A stretch of 29,657 nucleotides of DNA, from positions 1 to 29,657 of the forward strand of contig JAVKID010000035.1 of assembly GCA_031459655.1 (NCBI GenBank), given 5' to 3'. Under the pieces are notes generated by a model. The model worked only from the letters and a program-made list of their open reading frames with translations, was not told where the DNA came from and made no database searches. A program made the translations under genes and the position numbers. This document shows positions 1 to 7,252 of the stretch, piece by piece. Every line of letters begins with the position of its first letter. The stretch's first letter is position 1. Source of the stretch: Fervidifonticultor_A octavus_A. GTDB lineage: Bacteria; Sysuimicrobiota; Sysuimicrobiia; Sysuimicrobiales; Humicultoraceae.

Positions 1-17
1 GCGCATGGTGAGGGCGT

Positions 18-224
18 ATGCGGATCACCTACGACGCCCAGGCGGACGCGCTGAGTCTGGTCTTCCGGGAGGGAGAACCACAGAGTAGCCGTGAGTTGGC
101 TCCAGGATTGATCGTGAACCTCGATTGAGCAGGGAACGCGGTTGCGGTTGAGGTGCTCGACGCCCGCATGAAGATCGGCAGGGACGGACTGAGTCTGATC
201 AAGATAGACCTGCAGCAACTCTGA
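18..224 (+). pseudogene. DUF2283-type small protein gene interrupted by an in-frame stop
   Basis: Reading from ATG 18 gives 36 codons beginning MRITYDAQADALSLVF, then TGA at 126-128. The same frame continues for 31 more sense codons (AGNAVAVEVLDA...) to TGA at 222-224. Joined, the two parts match the usual DUF2283 plan: an N-terminal ITYD-x-x-ADAL strand, an acidic middle and a (V/I)E(V/I)LDA strand, about 68 residues in all. A GGTGAGG Shine-Dalgarno-like run lies just upstream of ATG 18. TGA is the normal stop for several neighbours (for example glmU), so recoding is unlikely and a nonsense mutation (for example CGA to TGA) is the simplest reading. DUF2283 genes are often found beside toxin-antitoxin-like or DUF4258 genes, and the upstream neighbour falls outside the window. 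Function of the family is unknown. Nothing can be called in bases 1-17. Confidence 0.72.
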
Positions 225-226
225 GG

Positions 227-253
227 GGGGCGGGGGCGCCACGGCCCCGCCCC
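227..253 (+). terminator. GC-rich hairpin after the broken DUF2283 gene
   Basis: GGGGCGGGG (227-235) is perfectly complementary to CCCCGCCCC (245-253) around a 9-nt loop. It starts 3 nt after the stop codon at 224. There is no T-tract after it, so it is not a canonical intrinsic terminator. It could still end or slow transcription in a GC-rich genome. Chance pairing in such G/C-rich sequence is possible. Confidence 0.4.
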
Positions 254-344
254 GCGTCCTCGCGGCCAGGTCACCCCCAGCAGCGTGGTCGCCGTCGGTG
301 GCAGAGGGAGACGGCAGGCGCGCCGCGAGGGTTGTCCAGCTCGC

Positions 345-359
345 CGGAGGAATCCTCCG
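345..359. promoter_or_regulatory. 15-bp near-perfect palindrome upstream of glmU
   Basis: CGGAGGA-A-TCCTCCG is a 7+1+7 inverted repeat at 345-359, 50 bp before the glmU start. It could be an operator half-site pair or a chance palindrome. I do not recognise a regulator that would bind it. Confidence 0.25.
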
Positions 360-381
360 CACCGGCAAGAATCCCCACGCT

Positions 382-408
382 GGAGTCCTGATCGGAGCGG
401 AGTCCTGA
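382..408 (+). repeat. 10-bp direct repeat just before glmU
   Basis: GGAGTCCTGA occurs at 382-391 and again at 399-408, a 17-bp period. The second copy ends 1 nt before the glmU ATG. It may be a leftover of a small duplication that duplicated the ribosome-binding region, or a paired binding site. Confidence 0.35.
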
Positions 409-409
409 C

Positions 410-1792
410 ATGCCTGAGATCGAGGCGGTCGTGCTGGCCGCCGGCAAGGGTACCCGGATGCGGTCGGCGCTGCCCAAGGTGCTGCACCGGATCTGCGGCC
501 GGCCGATGATCGCCTACGTGCTGGACACCCTGGCCCAGGTCGGCATCGTCTCCCCGATCATCGTGGTCGGGCACGGGGCCGACCAGGTGCGCGCGGCGCT
601 GGGGGACGGGAACCGCTACGCGCTGCAGGCGGAGCCGCTGGGAACGGGGCACGCGGTCATGCAGGCGCTCCCCCACCTGGAGGGCCATGCGGGGACGGTG
701 CTGATCGTCTACGGGGACGTGCCGTTCCTCAGCGCCGCGACCGTCCGGACGCTGCTCGAGCACCACCGGGCCCGGGGCGCCGCGGCCACCATCCTCACCG
801 ACGTCCGTGACGATCCCACCGGCTACGGCCGGGTGATTCGCGACGGGGACGGCAACGTGCGGCGCATCGTCGAGGAGCCGGACGCCTCGGCGGGTGAGCG
901 CGAGGTCCGCGAGGTCAACGCCGGGCTCTACGCCATCGAGGCCGGCGTGCTGCGCGAGGCCCTGGAGGCCCTCGAACCGGCCAACGCCCAGGGCGAGTAC
1001 TACCTCACCGACGCCGTGGGCGCGCTGCTGGAGGCCGGGCGCACGGTCGGCGCCGTGGTCGCCCCTGCCAGCGATGAGGCGACGGGCATCAACAGCCGCG
1101 CGGAGCTGGCGCGGGCCGAGGCCATGATGCGCGCGCGGGTGCTGGAGGCCCTCATGGCCGCCGGGGTGACCATCATCGACCCGCAGGCGACGTACGTCCA
1201 CGCCGGGGTGCGTGTGGGCCGCGACACCGTCATCCACCCCGGGACATCCCTGGAGGGCCGGACGACCATCGGCGAAGCCTGCACCATCGGGCCGGGCGCT
1301 CGGCTGGTCGACGCCGAGATCGCCGACCGGGTCACAATCGTGGCCTCCACCGTCACCGGCAGCTCGGTCGCCGAGGGGAGCCGCATCGGTCCCTACAGCC
1401 ACCTCCGGCCCGGCGTGCGGCTGGGGCGCTTCGTGGAGGTCGGCAACTTCGCGGAGATGAAGAACACCACGGTCGGCGACCGGACGAAGATCCACCACAT
1501 GAGCTACCTCGGCGATGCGACGGTCGGCGCCGGGGTCAACATCGGCGCCGGGACCATCACCTGCAACTTCGACGGCCGCGCCAAGCACCGCACCGTCATC
1601 GAGGATGGCGCGTTCATCGGCAGCGACACGATGCTCATCGCGCCGGTCCGCGTCGGGGCGGGCGCCGTGACGGGGGCCGGCTCCGTGGTCCGCCGCGACG
1701 TCCCGCCGCGCGGGCTGGCGGTGGGCATCCCGGCCCGGGTGATCCGCCGGCTCCCGCCCGCCGAGGCCCCGGTGCCCGAGCCCGCCGAATGA
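410..1792 (+). CDS. glmU: Bifunctional GlmU: GlcN-1-P acetyltransferase / GlcNAc-1-P uridylyltransferase
   Basis: This cytoplasmic enzyme makes UDP-GlcNAc from glucosamine-1-phosphate, acetyl-CoA and UTP, the precursor for peptidoglycan and lipid A. It has 460 residues, the family's usual length. The N-terminal nucleotidyltransferase domain has LAAGKGTRM (9-17) and YGDVPF (101-106, metal-binding Asp103). The C-terminal left-handed beta-helix has hexapeptide repeats and the acetyltransferase motif KIHHMSYLGD, with His362/His363 matching the catalytic His363 of the E. coli enzyme, followed by NIGAGTITCNFDG. ATG 410 is chosen because the family starts a few residues before the LAAGKGTRM loop. 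Its stop overlaps the next gene (prs) as ATGA, and glmU-prs is also the order in Bacillus. The Pro/Glu-rich last 10 residues look non-essential. Confidence 0.97.
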   Translation: MPEIEAVVLAAGKGTRMRSALPKVLHRICGRPMIAYVLDTLAQVGIVSPIIVVGHGADQVRAALGDGNRYALQAEPLGTGHAVMQALPHLEGHAGTVLIVYGDVPFLSAATVRTLLEHHRARGAAATILTDVRDDPTGYGRVIRDGDGNVRRIVEEPDASAGEREVREVNAGLYAIEAGVLREALEALEPANAQGEYYLTDAVGALLEAGRTVGAVVAPASDEATGINSRAELARAEAMMRARVLEALMAAGVTIIDPQATYVHAGVRVGRDTVIHPGTSLEGRTTIGEACTIGPGARLVDAEIADRVTIVASTVTGSSVAEGSRIGPYSHLRPGVRLGRFVEVGNFAEMKNTTVGDRTKIHHMSYLGDATVGAGVNIGAGTITCNFDGRAKHRTVIEDGAFIGSDTMLIAPVRVGAGAVTGAGSVVRRDVPPRGLAVGIPARVIRRLPPAEAPVPEPAE

Positions 1793-2757
1793 CGCCGGAC
1801 GCGACGATGGCCCACCTGAAGATCTTCAGCGGGTCCGCCAATCCGGCCCTCGCCGAGGAAGTGGCCGACCTGCTGGGCCTGCCGGTGGGCGAGATGGAGA
1901 CCTACCGGTTCGCCGACGGCGAGGTCAGCGTCCGGATCGCGGAGAGCGTGCGGGGCGAGGACGTCTTCGTCGTGCAACCCACGAGCCCGCCGGTGAACGA
2001 GCACCTCATCGAGCTCCTGGTCATCCTCGACGCCCTGCGCCGGGCGTCCGCCGGCCGCATCACCGCCGTGGTGCCCTACATGGGCTATGCGCGCCAGGAC
2101 CGGAAGACGCGGCCGCGGGAGCCGATCACGTCCAAGCTGGTGGCCAACCTGCTGACCACGGCGGGCGCGGACCGCATCCTGGCGGTGGACCTGCACGCCG
2201 GCCAGATCTGGGGGTTCTTCGACATCCCGCTGGACCACCTGCCCTCGCGGCTGCTGCTGGGCGCCTACTTCCGCGCCAAGGGCCTGAAGAACGTGGTGGT
2301 GGTCTCGCCCGATATCGGGGGGGTCGCCCGCGCCCGCGAGTTCGCCGCCGACCTGCGGGCGCCCATCGCCATCATCGACAAGCGCCGTGACCGGCCGAAC
2401 CAGGTCAGGGAGGTCACCCACGTGATCGGCAAGGTCTACCGGCGGACGGCGATCCTGGTGGACGACATCGTGGACACCGCGGGGACGCTGGTGGCGGCCG
2501 CGCAGGCGCTGGTGGCCCGCGGCGTCGTCGAGGTCTACGCGTGCTGCGCGCACCCCATCCTCTCGGGCCCGGCGATCGACCGACTGGCCTCCAGCCCGAT
2601 CCAGGAACTGGTGGTCACCAACACGATTCCCGTCTCCGCGGCCAAGCGCATCGAGCGGCTCCGCGTCGTGTCCATTGCGCCGATGCTCGCGGAGGCGATC
2701 CGCCGCATCCACGAGGACCGGTCGGTCAGCGCGTTGTTTGAACCGTTGCTGACGTAG
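1789..2757 (+). CDS. prs: Ribose-phosphate pyrophosphokinase (PRPP synthetase)
   Basis: Makes 5-phosphoribosyl-1-diphosphate from ribose-5-phosphate and ATP for nucleotide, histidine and tryptophan synthesis; cytoplasmic. It has 322 residues, close to the usual 310-320. Visible motifs are the flexible-loop region YARQDRK, the metal-site segment DLHAGQI (134-140), SPDIGG, KRRDRPN and the PRPP loop VDDIVDTAGT (224-233). The segment after HAGQI reads WGFF where QGFF is the usual form (Trp141). ATG 1789 overlaps the glmU stop by 4 nt and implies translational coupling. ATG 1807 (MAHLKIFSG) matches the family's typical N-terminus better, so the first six residues may be an extension or the true start may be 1807. 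Confidence 0.96.
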   Translation: MTPDATMAHLKIFSGSANPALAEEVADLLGLPVGEMETYRFADGEVSVRIAESVRGEDVFVVQPTSPPVNEHLIELLVILDALRRASAGRITAVVPYMGYARQDRKTRPREPITSKLVANLLTTAGADRILAVDLHAGQIWGFFDIPLDHLPSRLLLGAYFRAKGLKNVVVVSPDIGGVARAREFAADLRAPIAIIDKRRDRPNQVREVTHVIGKVYRRTAILVDDIVDTAGTLVAAAQALVARGVVEVYACCAHPILSGPAIDRLASSPIQELVVTNTIPVSAAKRIERLRVVSIAPMLAEAIRRIHEDRSVSALFEPLLT

Positions 2758-2782
2758 CGGACCAGATGGGGGTGTCCGGCTG

Positions 2783-3868
2783 ATGTCGTTCCCGGTCCCG
2801 GTGGCGGTGGGGCTGGTGGCGCTGGTGGTGACCCACGCGCTGGCGCCGGTGGTGCGCCGCATCGCCCGGCGCCTGGGCGCCATCGACTACCCGGGCGGCC
2901 GGCGTGTCAACACGCGGCCCACCCCGCGCCTGGGCGGCGCGGCCATCTACCTGGGGTTCGTGGCCGCCGCCCTGGTGGCGATGGTGGTCGCCCGGCCCAT
3001 CGAGCTGGTCCGCAGCGGGGCCGAGGCGTACATCCGCATTCCCATCGTGGTCCAGACCGACCGCGCGATCCTGGGGATCATGCTGGGCGGGACGTTCCTC
3101 TTCCTGTGCGGCATCTACGACGACATCCGGGGCCTGCACCCGGGCGCCAAGTTCCTGGCCATGCTGGCCGCGGCCGCGGTCTTGATCCCCTTCGGCCTGG
3201 CCACGCAGTTCCTCACGCATCCGCTGACGGGCAAGACCGTCGCGCTGGGTCCCTGGGGCGCGCTGTTCACGATCCTCTGGGTCGTGGCCGTGGTCAACGT
3301 GATCAACTTCATCGACGGCCTCGATGGGCTGGCGGCCGGCATCGTGGCCATCGCCGGCACCACGCTCCTCCTGGTGGCCTGGGCCAAGCGGGATGTGGTG
3401 GCGGTCTCCCTGGCCGCCGCGCTCGTGGGCGCCGCGTTGGGCTTCCTGCGGCACAACTTCAACCCCGCGCGCATCTTCATGGGCGACTCGGGCTCGATGT
3501 TCCTGGGCTACGTGCTGGGCGGGCTGTCGGTCATGGGCCTCTACAAGTCCTACACGGCCATCTCCCTCCTGGTGCCGATCCTGGCGCTGGGCGTGCCCAT
3601 CGCCGATGCCGCCTTCGCCATCGTCCGCCGGTGGCGCAGCGGCCGGCCCATCTACCTGCCCGACCGCGGGCACCTGCACCACCGCCTGCTGGACCGCGGC
3701 CTCACGCAGCGGCAGACGGTGCTCCTGCTCTACCTGGTGAGCGCGCTGCTGGGGCTCGGCGCCCTGGCGCTGGCGGGCGTGAACCGTCCCGCCGCCATCG
3801 TCACCCTGGGGGTCATCGCCGCGATCCTGGTGATCGGCGCCCAGCGCATGGGGCTGCTCGCCCGGTGA
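2783..3868 (+). CDS. wecA: Polyprenyl-phosphate GlcNAc-1-phosphate transferase, WecA/TagO type
   Basis: An integral membrane enzyme of the MraY/WecA/TagO superfamily. It moves a HexNAc-1-P, probably GlcNAc-1-P, from UDP-sugar to undecaprenyl phosphate, starting a surface glycan. The 361 residues contain about ten or eleven hydrophobic segments. Family motifs appear in order: RPTPRLGG, the catalytic Asp pair in GIYDD (Asp113/Asp114), NVINFIDGLDGLAAG (from Asn172), FMGDSGSMFLG (Asp235) and the C-terminal HLHHRLLDRG (His297-His300). That last motif is typical of WecA/TagO rather than MraY. The gene ends in a 4-nt GTGA overlap with wecB, so the two are probably co-translated. The acceptor glycan cannot be told from this window; ECA-like, O-antigen-like and teichoic-like products all start this way. 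Confidence 0.9.
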   Translation: MSFPVPVAVGLVALVVTHALAPVVRRIARRLGAIDYPGGRRVNTRPTPRLGGAAIYLGFVAAALVAMVVARPIELVRSGAEAYIRIPIVVQTDRAILGIMLGGTFLFLCGIYDDIRGLHPGAKFLAMLAAAAVLIPFGLATQFLTHPLTGKTVALGPWGALFTILWVVAVVNVINFIDGLDGLAAGIVAIAGTTLLLVAWAKRDVVAVSLAAALVGAALGFLRHNFNPARIFMGDSGSMFLGYVLGGLSVMGLYKSYTAISLLVPILALGVPIADAAFAIVRRWRSGRPIYLPDRGHLHHRLLDRGLTQRQTVLLLYLVSALLGLGALALAGVNRPAAIVTLGVIAAILVIGAQRMGLLAR

Positions 3869-5013
3869 AGGGCCGGCTTCCCATCATGACCGTCTTCGGG
3901 ACGCGTCCCGAGGCGGTCAAGATGGCGCCCGTCGTGGCGCGCCTGCGCGAGAGCCCGGAGTTCGTCCCCGTGGTCGTGGCCACGGCGCAGCACCGCGAGA
4001 TGCTCGACCAGGTCCTCCGCCTGTTCGCCATCACCCCCGACTGCGACCTGGACATCATGCTCCCGGAGCAGTCCCTGTTCGACATCGCGGTGCGGGCGCT
4101 GGAGCGCCTGGATCCCGTGATGGCCCAGGTCCGCCCGGCGATGGTCCTCGTGCAGGGCGATGCGTCCTCCACGATGCTGGGCGCGCTGGCCGCCTTCTAC
4201 CACCGCATCCCCATCGGGCACGTGGAGGCCGGGCTGCGCACCCGGGACAAGTACCGGCCGTTTCCCGAGGAGGTCAACCGCCGCCTGACCACGGTGCTGG
4301 CCGACCTGCACTTCGCGCCCACCCCGGCGGCGCGGGCCAACCTGCTGCGCGAGGGGGTGGCCCCCGAGCGGATCGTTGTGACCGGGAACACGGTAATCGA
4401 TGCGCTGCTGGAGGTCGCCGGCCGTGCGGATGTGGACCTGCCGGCGGGCCTGCCGCCACTGGACGACCGCCGCATGCTCCTGGTCACGACCCACCGGCGC
4501 GAGAACTGGGGCGAGCCCCTCCGGCAGATCTACCTGGCCCTCCTGGACCTGCTGGAGGGCTTTCCCGACGTCACGGTGGTCTTCTCAGTGCACCCCAACC
4601 CCGCGGTGCGGCGGATCGCCGAGGACGTCCTGGGGGCTCATCCGCGCGCCCACCTGATCGAACCGCCGGACTACGGGCCGTTCGTGCGCCTGATGGCGCG
4701 GGCGCACCTGATCCTCACCGATTCTGGTGGCGTCCAGGAGGAGGCGCCGTCCCTGGGCACGCCGGTGCTCGTCCTGCGCGACGTCACCGAGCGGCCCGAG
4801 GGCGTCGATGCCGGCGCGGTGGAGATCGTGGGGACCTCGCGCCAGCGGATCGTGGAGCGAGCCGGCAGGTTGCTCGCCGACCCGGCGGCGCGCGCGGCCA
4901 TGGCCGGTGTGCGTAACCCCTACGGCGACGGCCGGGCTGCCGGGCGCATCCTCCAGGCGCTGCGCGTCTGGTTCGGGATGAGCGACCAGCGCCCCGACGA
5001 GTTCGTCCCGTAG
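3865..5013 (+). CDS. wecB: UDP-GlcNAc 2-epimerase (non-hydrolysing)
   Basis: Interconverts UDP-GlcNAc and UDP-ManNAc in the cytoplasm (WecB/MnaA). From GTG 3865 the product is 382 residues, matching the family (about 375). The frame is open further upstream, but that part lies inside wecA and is rejected because TVFGTRPEA must sit near the N-terminus. Motifs are FGTRPEA (11-17), VQGD, HVEAGLR, NRR, THRRENWG (around 209-216) and DSGGVQEE (286-293). These are the substrate and allosteric-site segments of the epimerase. The GTG start overlaps the wecA stop as GTGA; ATG 3886 is an in-frame alternative that would cut the N-terminus very close. Pairing with the WecA-like gene suggests a ManNAc-containing glycan, as in enterobacterial common antigen or Gram-positive linkage units. 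Confidence 0.95.
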   Translation: MKGRLPIMTVFGTRPEAVKMAPVVARLRESPEFVPVVVATAQHREMLDQVLRLFAITPDCDLDIMLPEQSLFDIAVRALERLDPVMAQVRPAMVLVQGDASSTMLGALAAFYHRIPIGHVEAGLRTRDKYRPFPEEVNRRLTTVLADLHFAPTPAARANLLREGVAPERIVVTGNTVIDALLEVAGRADVDLPAGLPPLDDRRMLLVTTHRRENWGEPLRQIYLALLDLLEGFPDVTVVFSVHPNPAVRRIAEDVLGAHPRAHLIEPPDYGPFVRLMARAHLILTDSGGVQEEAPSLGTPVLVLRDVTERPEGVDAGAVEIVGTSRQRIVERAGRLLADPAARAAMAGVRNPYGDGRAAGRILQALRVWFGMSDQRPDEFVP

Positions 5014-5041
5014 CCCTGACTGGGCCCGCCTGCGCCGGGCA

Positions 5042-5064
5042 TGCTATAATGCGGGCGATACATC
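5042..5064 (+). promoter_or_regulatory. Extended -10 promoter giving a very short leader
   Basis: TGCTATAAT at 5042-5050 is a consensus extended -10 element (TG-n-TATAAT) in a genome where A/T-rich hexamers are rare. No good -35 lies 16-18 bp upstream (the nearest, CTGACT at 5016-5021, is 23 bp away), which extended -10 promoters tolerate. Transcription would start near 5057, only about 8 nt before ATG 5065, so the mRNA would be essentially leaderless. No Shine-Dalgarno sequence precedes that ATG, which agrees with this reading. It probably drives the gene at 5065 and perhaps the S55-like pair. Confidence 0.62.
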
Positions 5065-5376
5065 ATGCGGATGCGGGCTTCAGTGTGGGTCGGTGTGGCG
5101 GTCGTCGTGGTCGCCCTGGCGGCCTCTGGCGCCGCGGCTCCCAAGCCGGTCGTGGAGGTCAAGGCGACCCTGCGCGGCGAGGTCCTGCCCGAGGGCCTGG
5201 CCAAGCCGGGTGACGAGGTGAAGGAAGGCGACCCGCTGGTCTATGTTCGAACCCAGACCGGGCGAGGGGTCGCGGCCAGGGCGCCCGTGGACGGCCGCGT
5301 GGTGGAGGTCCTCGTCAGGCCGGGGACGGTCATCCGCGAACTCGGGATTGTGGTGGCCCGCCTCGATCCCAAGTAG
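5065..5376 (+). CDS. Small secreted barrel-sandwich-hybrid (biotinyl/lipoyl-like) protein
   Basis: The 103-residue product begins with a signal peptide (MRMRASVW, a hydrophobic stretch, then ASGAAA around 20-25). The rest resembles a biotinyl/lipoyl-like barrel-sandwich hybrid. It has GDEVKEGDPLVYV in the first half and APVDGRVVEVLVRPGTVI in the second, the two-fold repeated beta pattern of this fold. The modifiable lysine motif of true carriers (MKM or DKA at the hairpin turn) is absent, so it is unlikely to be biotinylated or lipoylated. Such domains also occur in membrane-fusion and efflux adaptors and in RnfC-like proteins. The extended -10 promoter ends 14 nt before the ATG and there is no Shine-Dalgarno site. 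ATG 5071 is an equally good start. Role unknown; its place ahead of the S55-like pair suggests an envelope accessory. Confidence 0.72.
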   Translation: MRMRASVWVGVAVVVVALAASGAAAPKPVVEVKATLRGEVLPEGLAKPGDEVKEGDPLVYVRTQTGRGVAARAPVDGRVVEVLVRPGTVIRELGIVVARLDPK

Positions 5377-5408
5377 GAAGGGGAAGGCGCTCGTTCTGCC
5401 GCTCCTGA

Positions 5409-5434
5409 ACGCGACGGGGACGACCCCGTCGCGT
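5409..5434 (+). terminator. Perfect 11-bp hairpin with tetraloop between two secreted-protein genes
   Basis: ACGCGACGGGG (5409-5419) pairs perfectly with CCCCGTCGCGT (5424-5434) around the loop ACGA. It begins 33 nt after the stop of the small secreted protein and ends 36 nt before the GTG of the first S55-like gene. No T-run follows, so complete intrinsic termination is doubtful. Partial termination, attenuation or an mRNA-stability role are possible. Confidence 0.55.
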
Positions 5435-5470
5435 CTCGCTCACCCCGAGGTCACGAGAGGGGGACATCGC

Positions 5471-7252
5471 GTGAGACGTACACTTGTGGTCCTGGCCCTG
5501 GCGCTTTCCATGGCCGTCCCTCCGGTCAGTCTGGCGCAGCCGGGGCCGGCCATCATGCGCCTGTCCGAGGTCCGGCCAGGCATGAGGGGCATCGGCAAGA
5601 CCGTCGTCTCCGGCCAGCGGGTCGACGACTTCGCCTTCGAGGTCATGGACATCCTCCAGGCCGGCGGGGGATCGATCGGCGTGGATCGGCTCATCCTGTT
5701 CCGCATGGAGGGGCCGCTGGCGGAACGGACCGGCGGGTCGGCGGCGGGCATGAGCGGGAGCCCGCTGTACATCAACGGGAAGCTGATCGGCGCCCTCAGC
5801 GCATCGTTCGCGTGGCAGAGCCCGCGGCGCGACATCGTGCTGGCCACCCCCATCGAGGAGATGTTGAAGATCCTCGAGCGCCGCACCCCGTCGAGCCAGA
5901 CCTCGCCGGTCTACCGGACATCGCGCCCGCACCTGATCGGCGGGCGGCTGGTCGACCGCGTGGTGGTGGCGCCGGGCCCCCTGCGGCCGCGACCCCGGGT
6001 GCCGGACGGCCCGGGGGTTGCGGTGGCCACGCCGGCCGTGGCCGTCTTCACCCGCGGGCTTTCGCCCCGGGCCAACCACCTGCTCGCCGACCTGATCAAG
6101 CCCCTGGGGCACGAGATCCTCCAGGGCCACGGCGGACGCGGTGACTTCGCGGCGCAGCCCATCGTGCCCGGCAGTTCCGTGGGGATCCAGGAGATCCGGG
6201 GCGATGTGGACTTCGGCGGGGTGTGCACCGTGACGACGCGCGTCGGCAACCGGGTCCTCATCTGCGGGCACCCGTGGGAGAACGCCGGCGACGTGGAGTA
6301 CGCGCTGACCGCCTCGGAGATCCTGACGGTGGTCACCGCCTTGCCCCGGCCGTTCAAGGTGAGCAACCTCGGTGAGATCATCGGGACCATCGACCAGGAC
6401 CGCGGCGCCGGGATCGCGGGCACGCTGGGCAGGCTGCCCCGGTTCTTCAACATCCGGGTCGTCGTGACCGACCAGGAGACCGGGACGCGGGTCCAGTTGG
6501 GCTCGCAGGTCGTGCGCCGGCGGGATATGGCGCGCCTGTTCGCGCCGCTGGTGGCCCTGTCGGCCACCGAGCGGGCGCGCAGCCAGGGAGGCGGCGAGGG
6601 GACGGCCACGGTGAAGCTGACCCTGCGGGCCAAGGGGCTTCCGGCGCCGATCGTGCGCGAGAACATGTTCTACAGCACGCGGGACGTGGCCACGGCCTCG
6701 GTGCTCGACATCGTGGACGCCATGGAACTGGCCTTCTACAACGACCTCAAGACCCTCGAGCCCATCGACCTCACCGTGGAGACTGTGCTCACGAAGAAGC
6801 GGATCACGGCCTCGATCGTGGATGTGGCGGTGGAGTCGCGGGAGGTCACCCCCGGCGGGACGCTGCGCGTGCGGGTCGCGCTCCAGCCCTACCTGGCCGA
6901 GCGCCCGGTCACGCGCGTGATCGAGGTCCCGGTGCCCCGGGACTACCCCCGCGGTCCCGCCGTGGTCGTGGTGAGATCGGCCGGCTTCGACAGCCCCAAC
7001 GTGCCCGTCGAAGCCCGCCTCTCAGGCGCGCTGGCGGCGGAGCCGGTGCCCTGGGGGGTAGACAGCCTGGAGACCGCGCTGAGGCTCTTTGAGACCTTCG
7101 GGAAGAACACCGACATCCTGGTGCGCCTCCAGCCGTTTGGCCTCCCCACAACCGGACAGGACTTCACCCGGTTCGATGTCCAGGCCGGTCGCCTGACGCG
7201 CTCCGACTGGGTCATCCAGGGGGTGGAACGCATCCCCATCCTGATCCGATGA
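5471..7252 (+). CDS. Secreted SpoIVB-like (S55) protein 1, with catalytic motifs in permuted order
   Basis: 593 residues from GTG 5471, chosen because a purine-rich AGAGGGGG site lies about 8 nt upstream and a signal peptide follows (MRRTLVVLALAL... to about residue 23). Residues 50-125 match the C-terminal half of the SpoIVB S55 domain: a DFAFEVMDI strand, then ERTGGSAAGMSGSPLYING with candidate nucleophile Ser95. The part matching the N-terminal half of S55 comes later: VCTVTTRVGNRVLICGHPW with candidate His267, then IGTIDQDRGAGIAGTLG. In SpoIVB the His precedes the Ser, so this looks circularly permuted. The SpoIVB acidic residue (Asp363, from memory) would be Glu80 here. There is no PDZ domain. 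The C-terminal half is beta-rich and unassigned. The stop overlaps the next gene's ATG. Probably periplasmic; protease activity is unproven. Confidence 0.72.
   Translation: MRRTLVVLALALSMAVPPVSLAQPGPAIMRLSEVRPGMRGIGKTVVSGQRVDDFAFEVMDILQAGGGSIGVDRLILFRMEGPLAERTGGSAAGMSGSPLYINGKLIGALSASFAWQSPRRDIVLATPIEEMLKILERRTPSSQTSPVYRTSRPHLIGGRLVDRVVVAPGPLRPRPRVPDGPGVAVATPAVAVFTRGLSPRANHLLADLIKPLGHEILQGHGGRGDFAAQPIVPGSSVGIQEIRGDVDFGGVCTVTTRVGNRVLICGHPWENAGDVEYALTASEILTVVTALPRPFKVSNLGEIIGTIDQDRGAGIAGTLGRLPRFFNIRVVVTDQETGTRVQLGSQVVRRRDMARLFAPLVALSATERARSQGGGEGTATVKLTLRAKGLPAPIVRENMFYSTRDVATASVLDIVDAMELAFYNDLKTLEPIDLTVETVLTKKRITASIVDVAVESREVTPGGTLRVRVALQPYLAERPVTRVIEVPVPRDYPRGPAVVVVRSAGFDSPNVPVEARLSGALAAEPVPWGVDSLETALRLFETFGKNTDILVRLQPFGLPTTGQDFTRFDVQAGRLTRSDWVIQGVERIPILIR

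Noticed and set aside
126..128. TGA read as an amino acid (selenocysteine or a recoded genetic code)
   Set aside because: Several neighbours end in TGA within start/stop overlaps, and no selenocysteine-type hairpin or catalytic context is apparent.
3106..3864. Upstream extension of the wecB frame into wecA
   Set aside because: The extension translates to low-complexity Gly/Arg/Pro sequence, and WecB homologues begin just before FGTRPEA.
2783..3868. MraY (peptidoglycan phospho-MurNAc-pentapeptide transferase)
   Set aside because: The C-terminal HLHHRLLDRG motif and the wecB neighbour fit WecA/TagO. No mur genes are nearby.
5065..5376. Biotin or lipoyl carrier protein
   Set aside because: The modifiable lysine motif is absent and the protein is predicted to be exported.
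5243..5470. Upstream extension of the first S55-like gene
   Set aside because: It runs through the small secreted gene and the hairpin and would bury the signal peptide. GTG 5471 has a ribosome-binding site and an immediate signal sequence.
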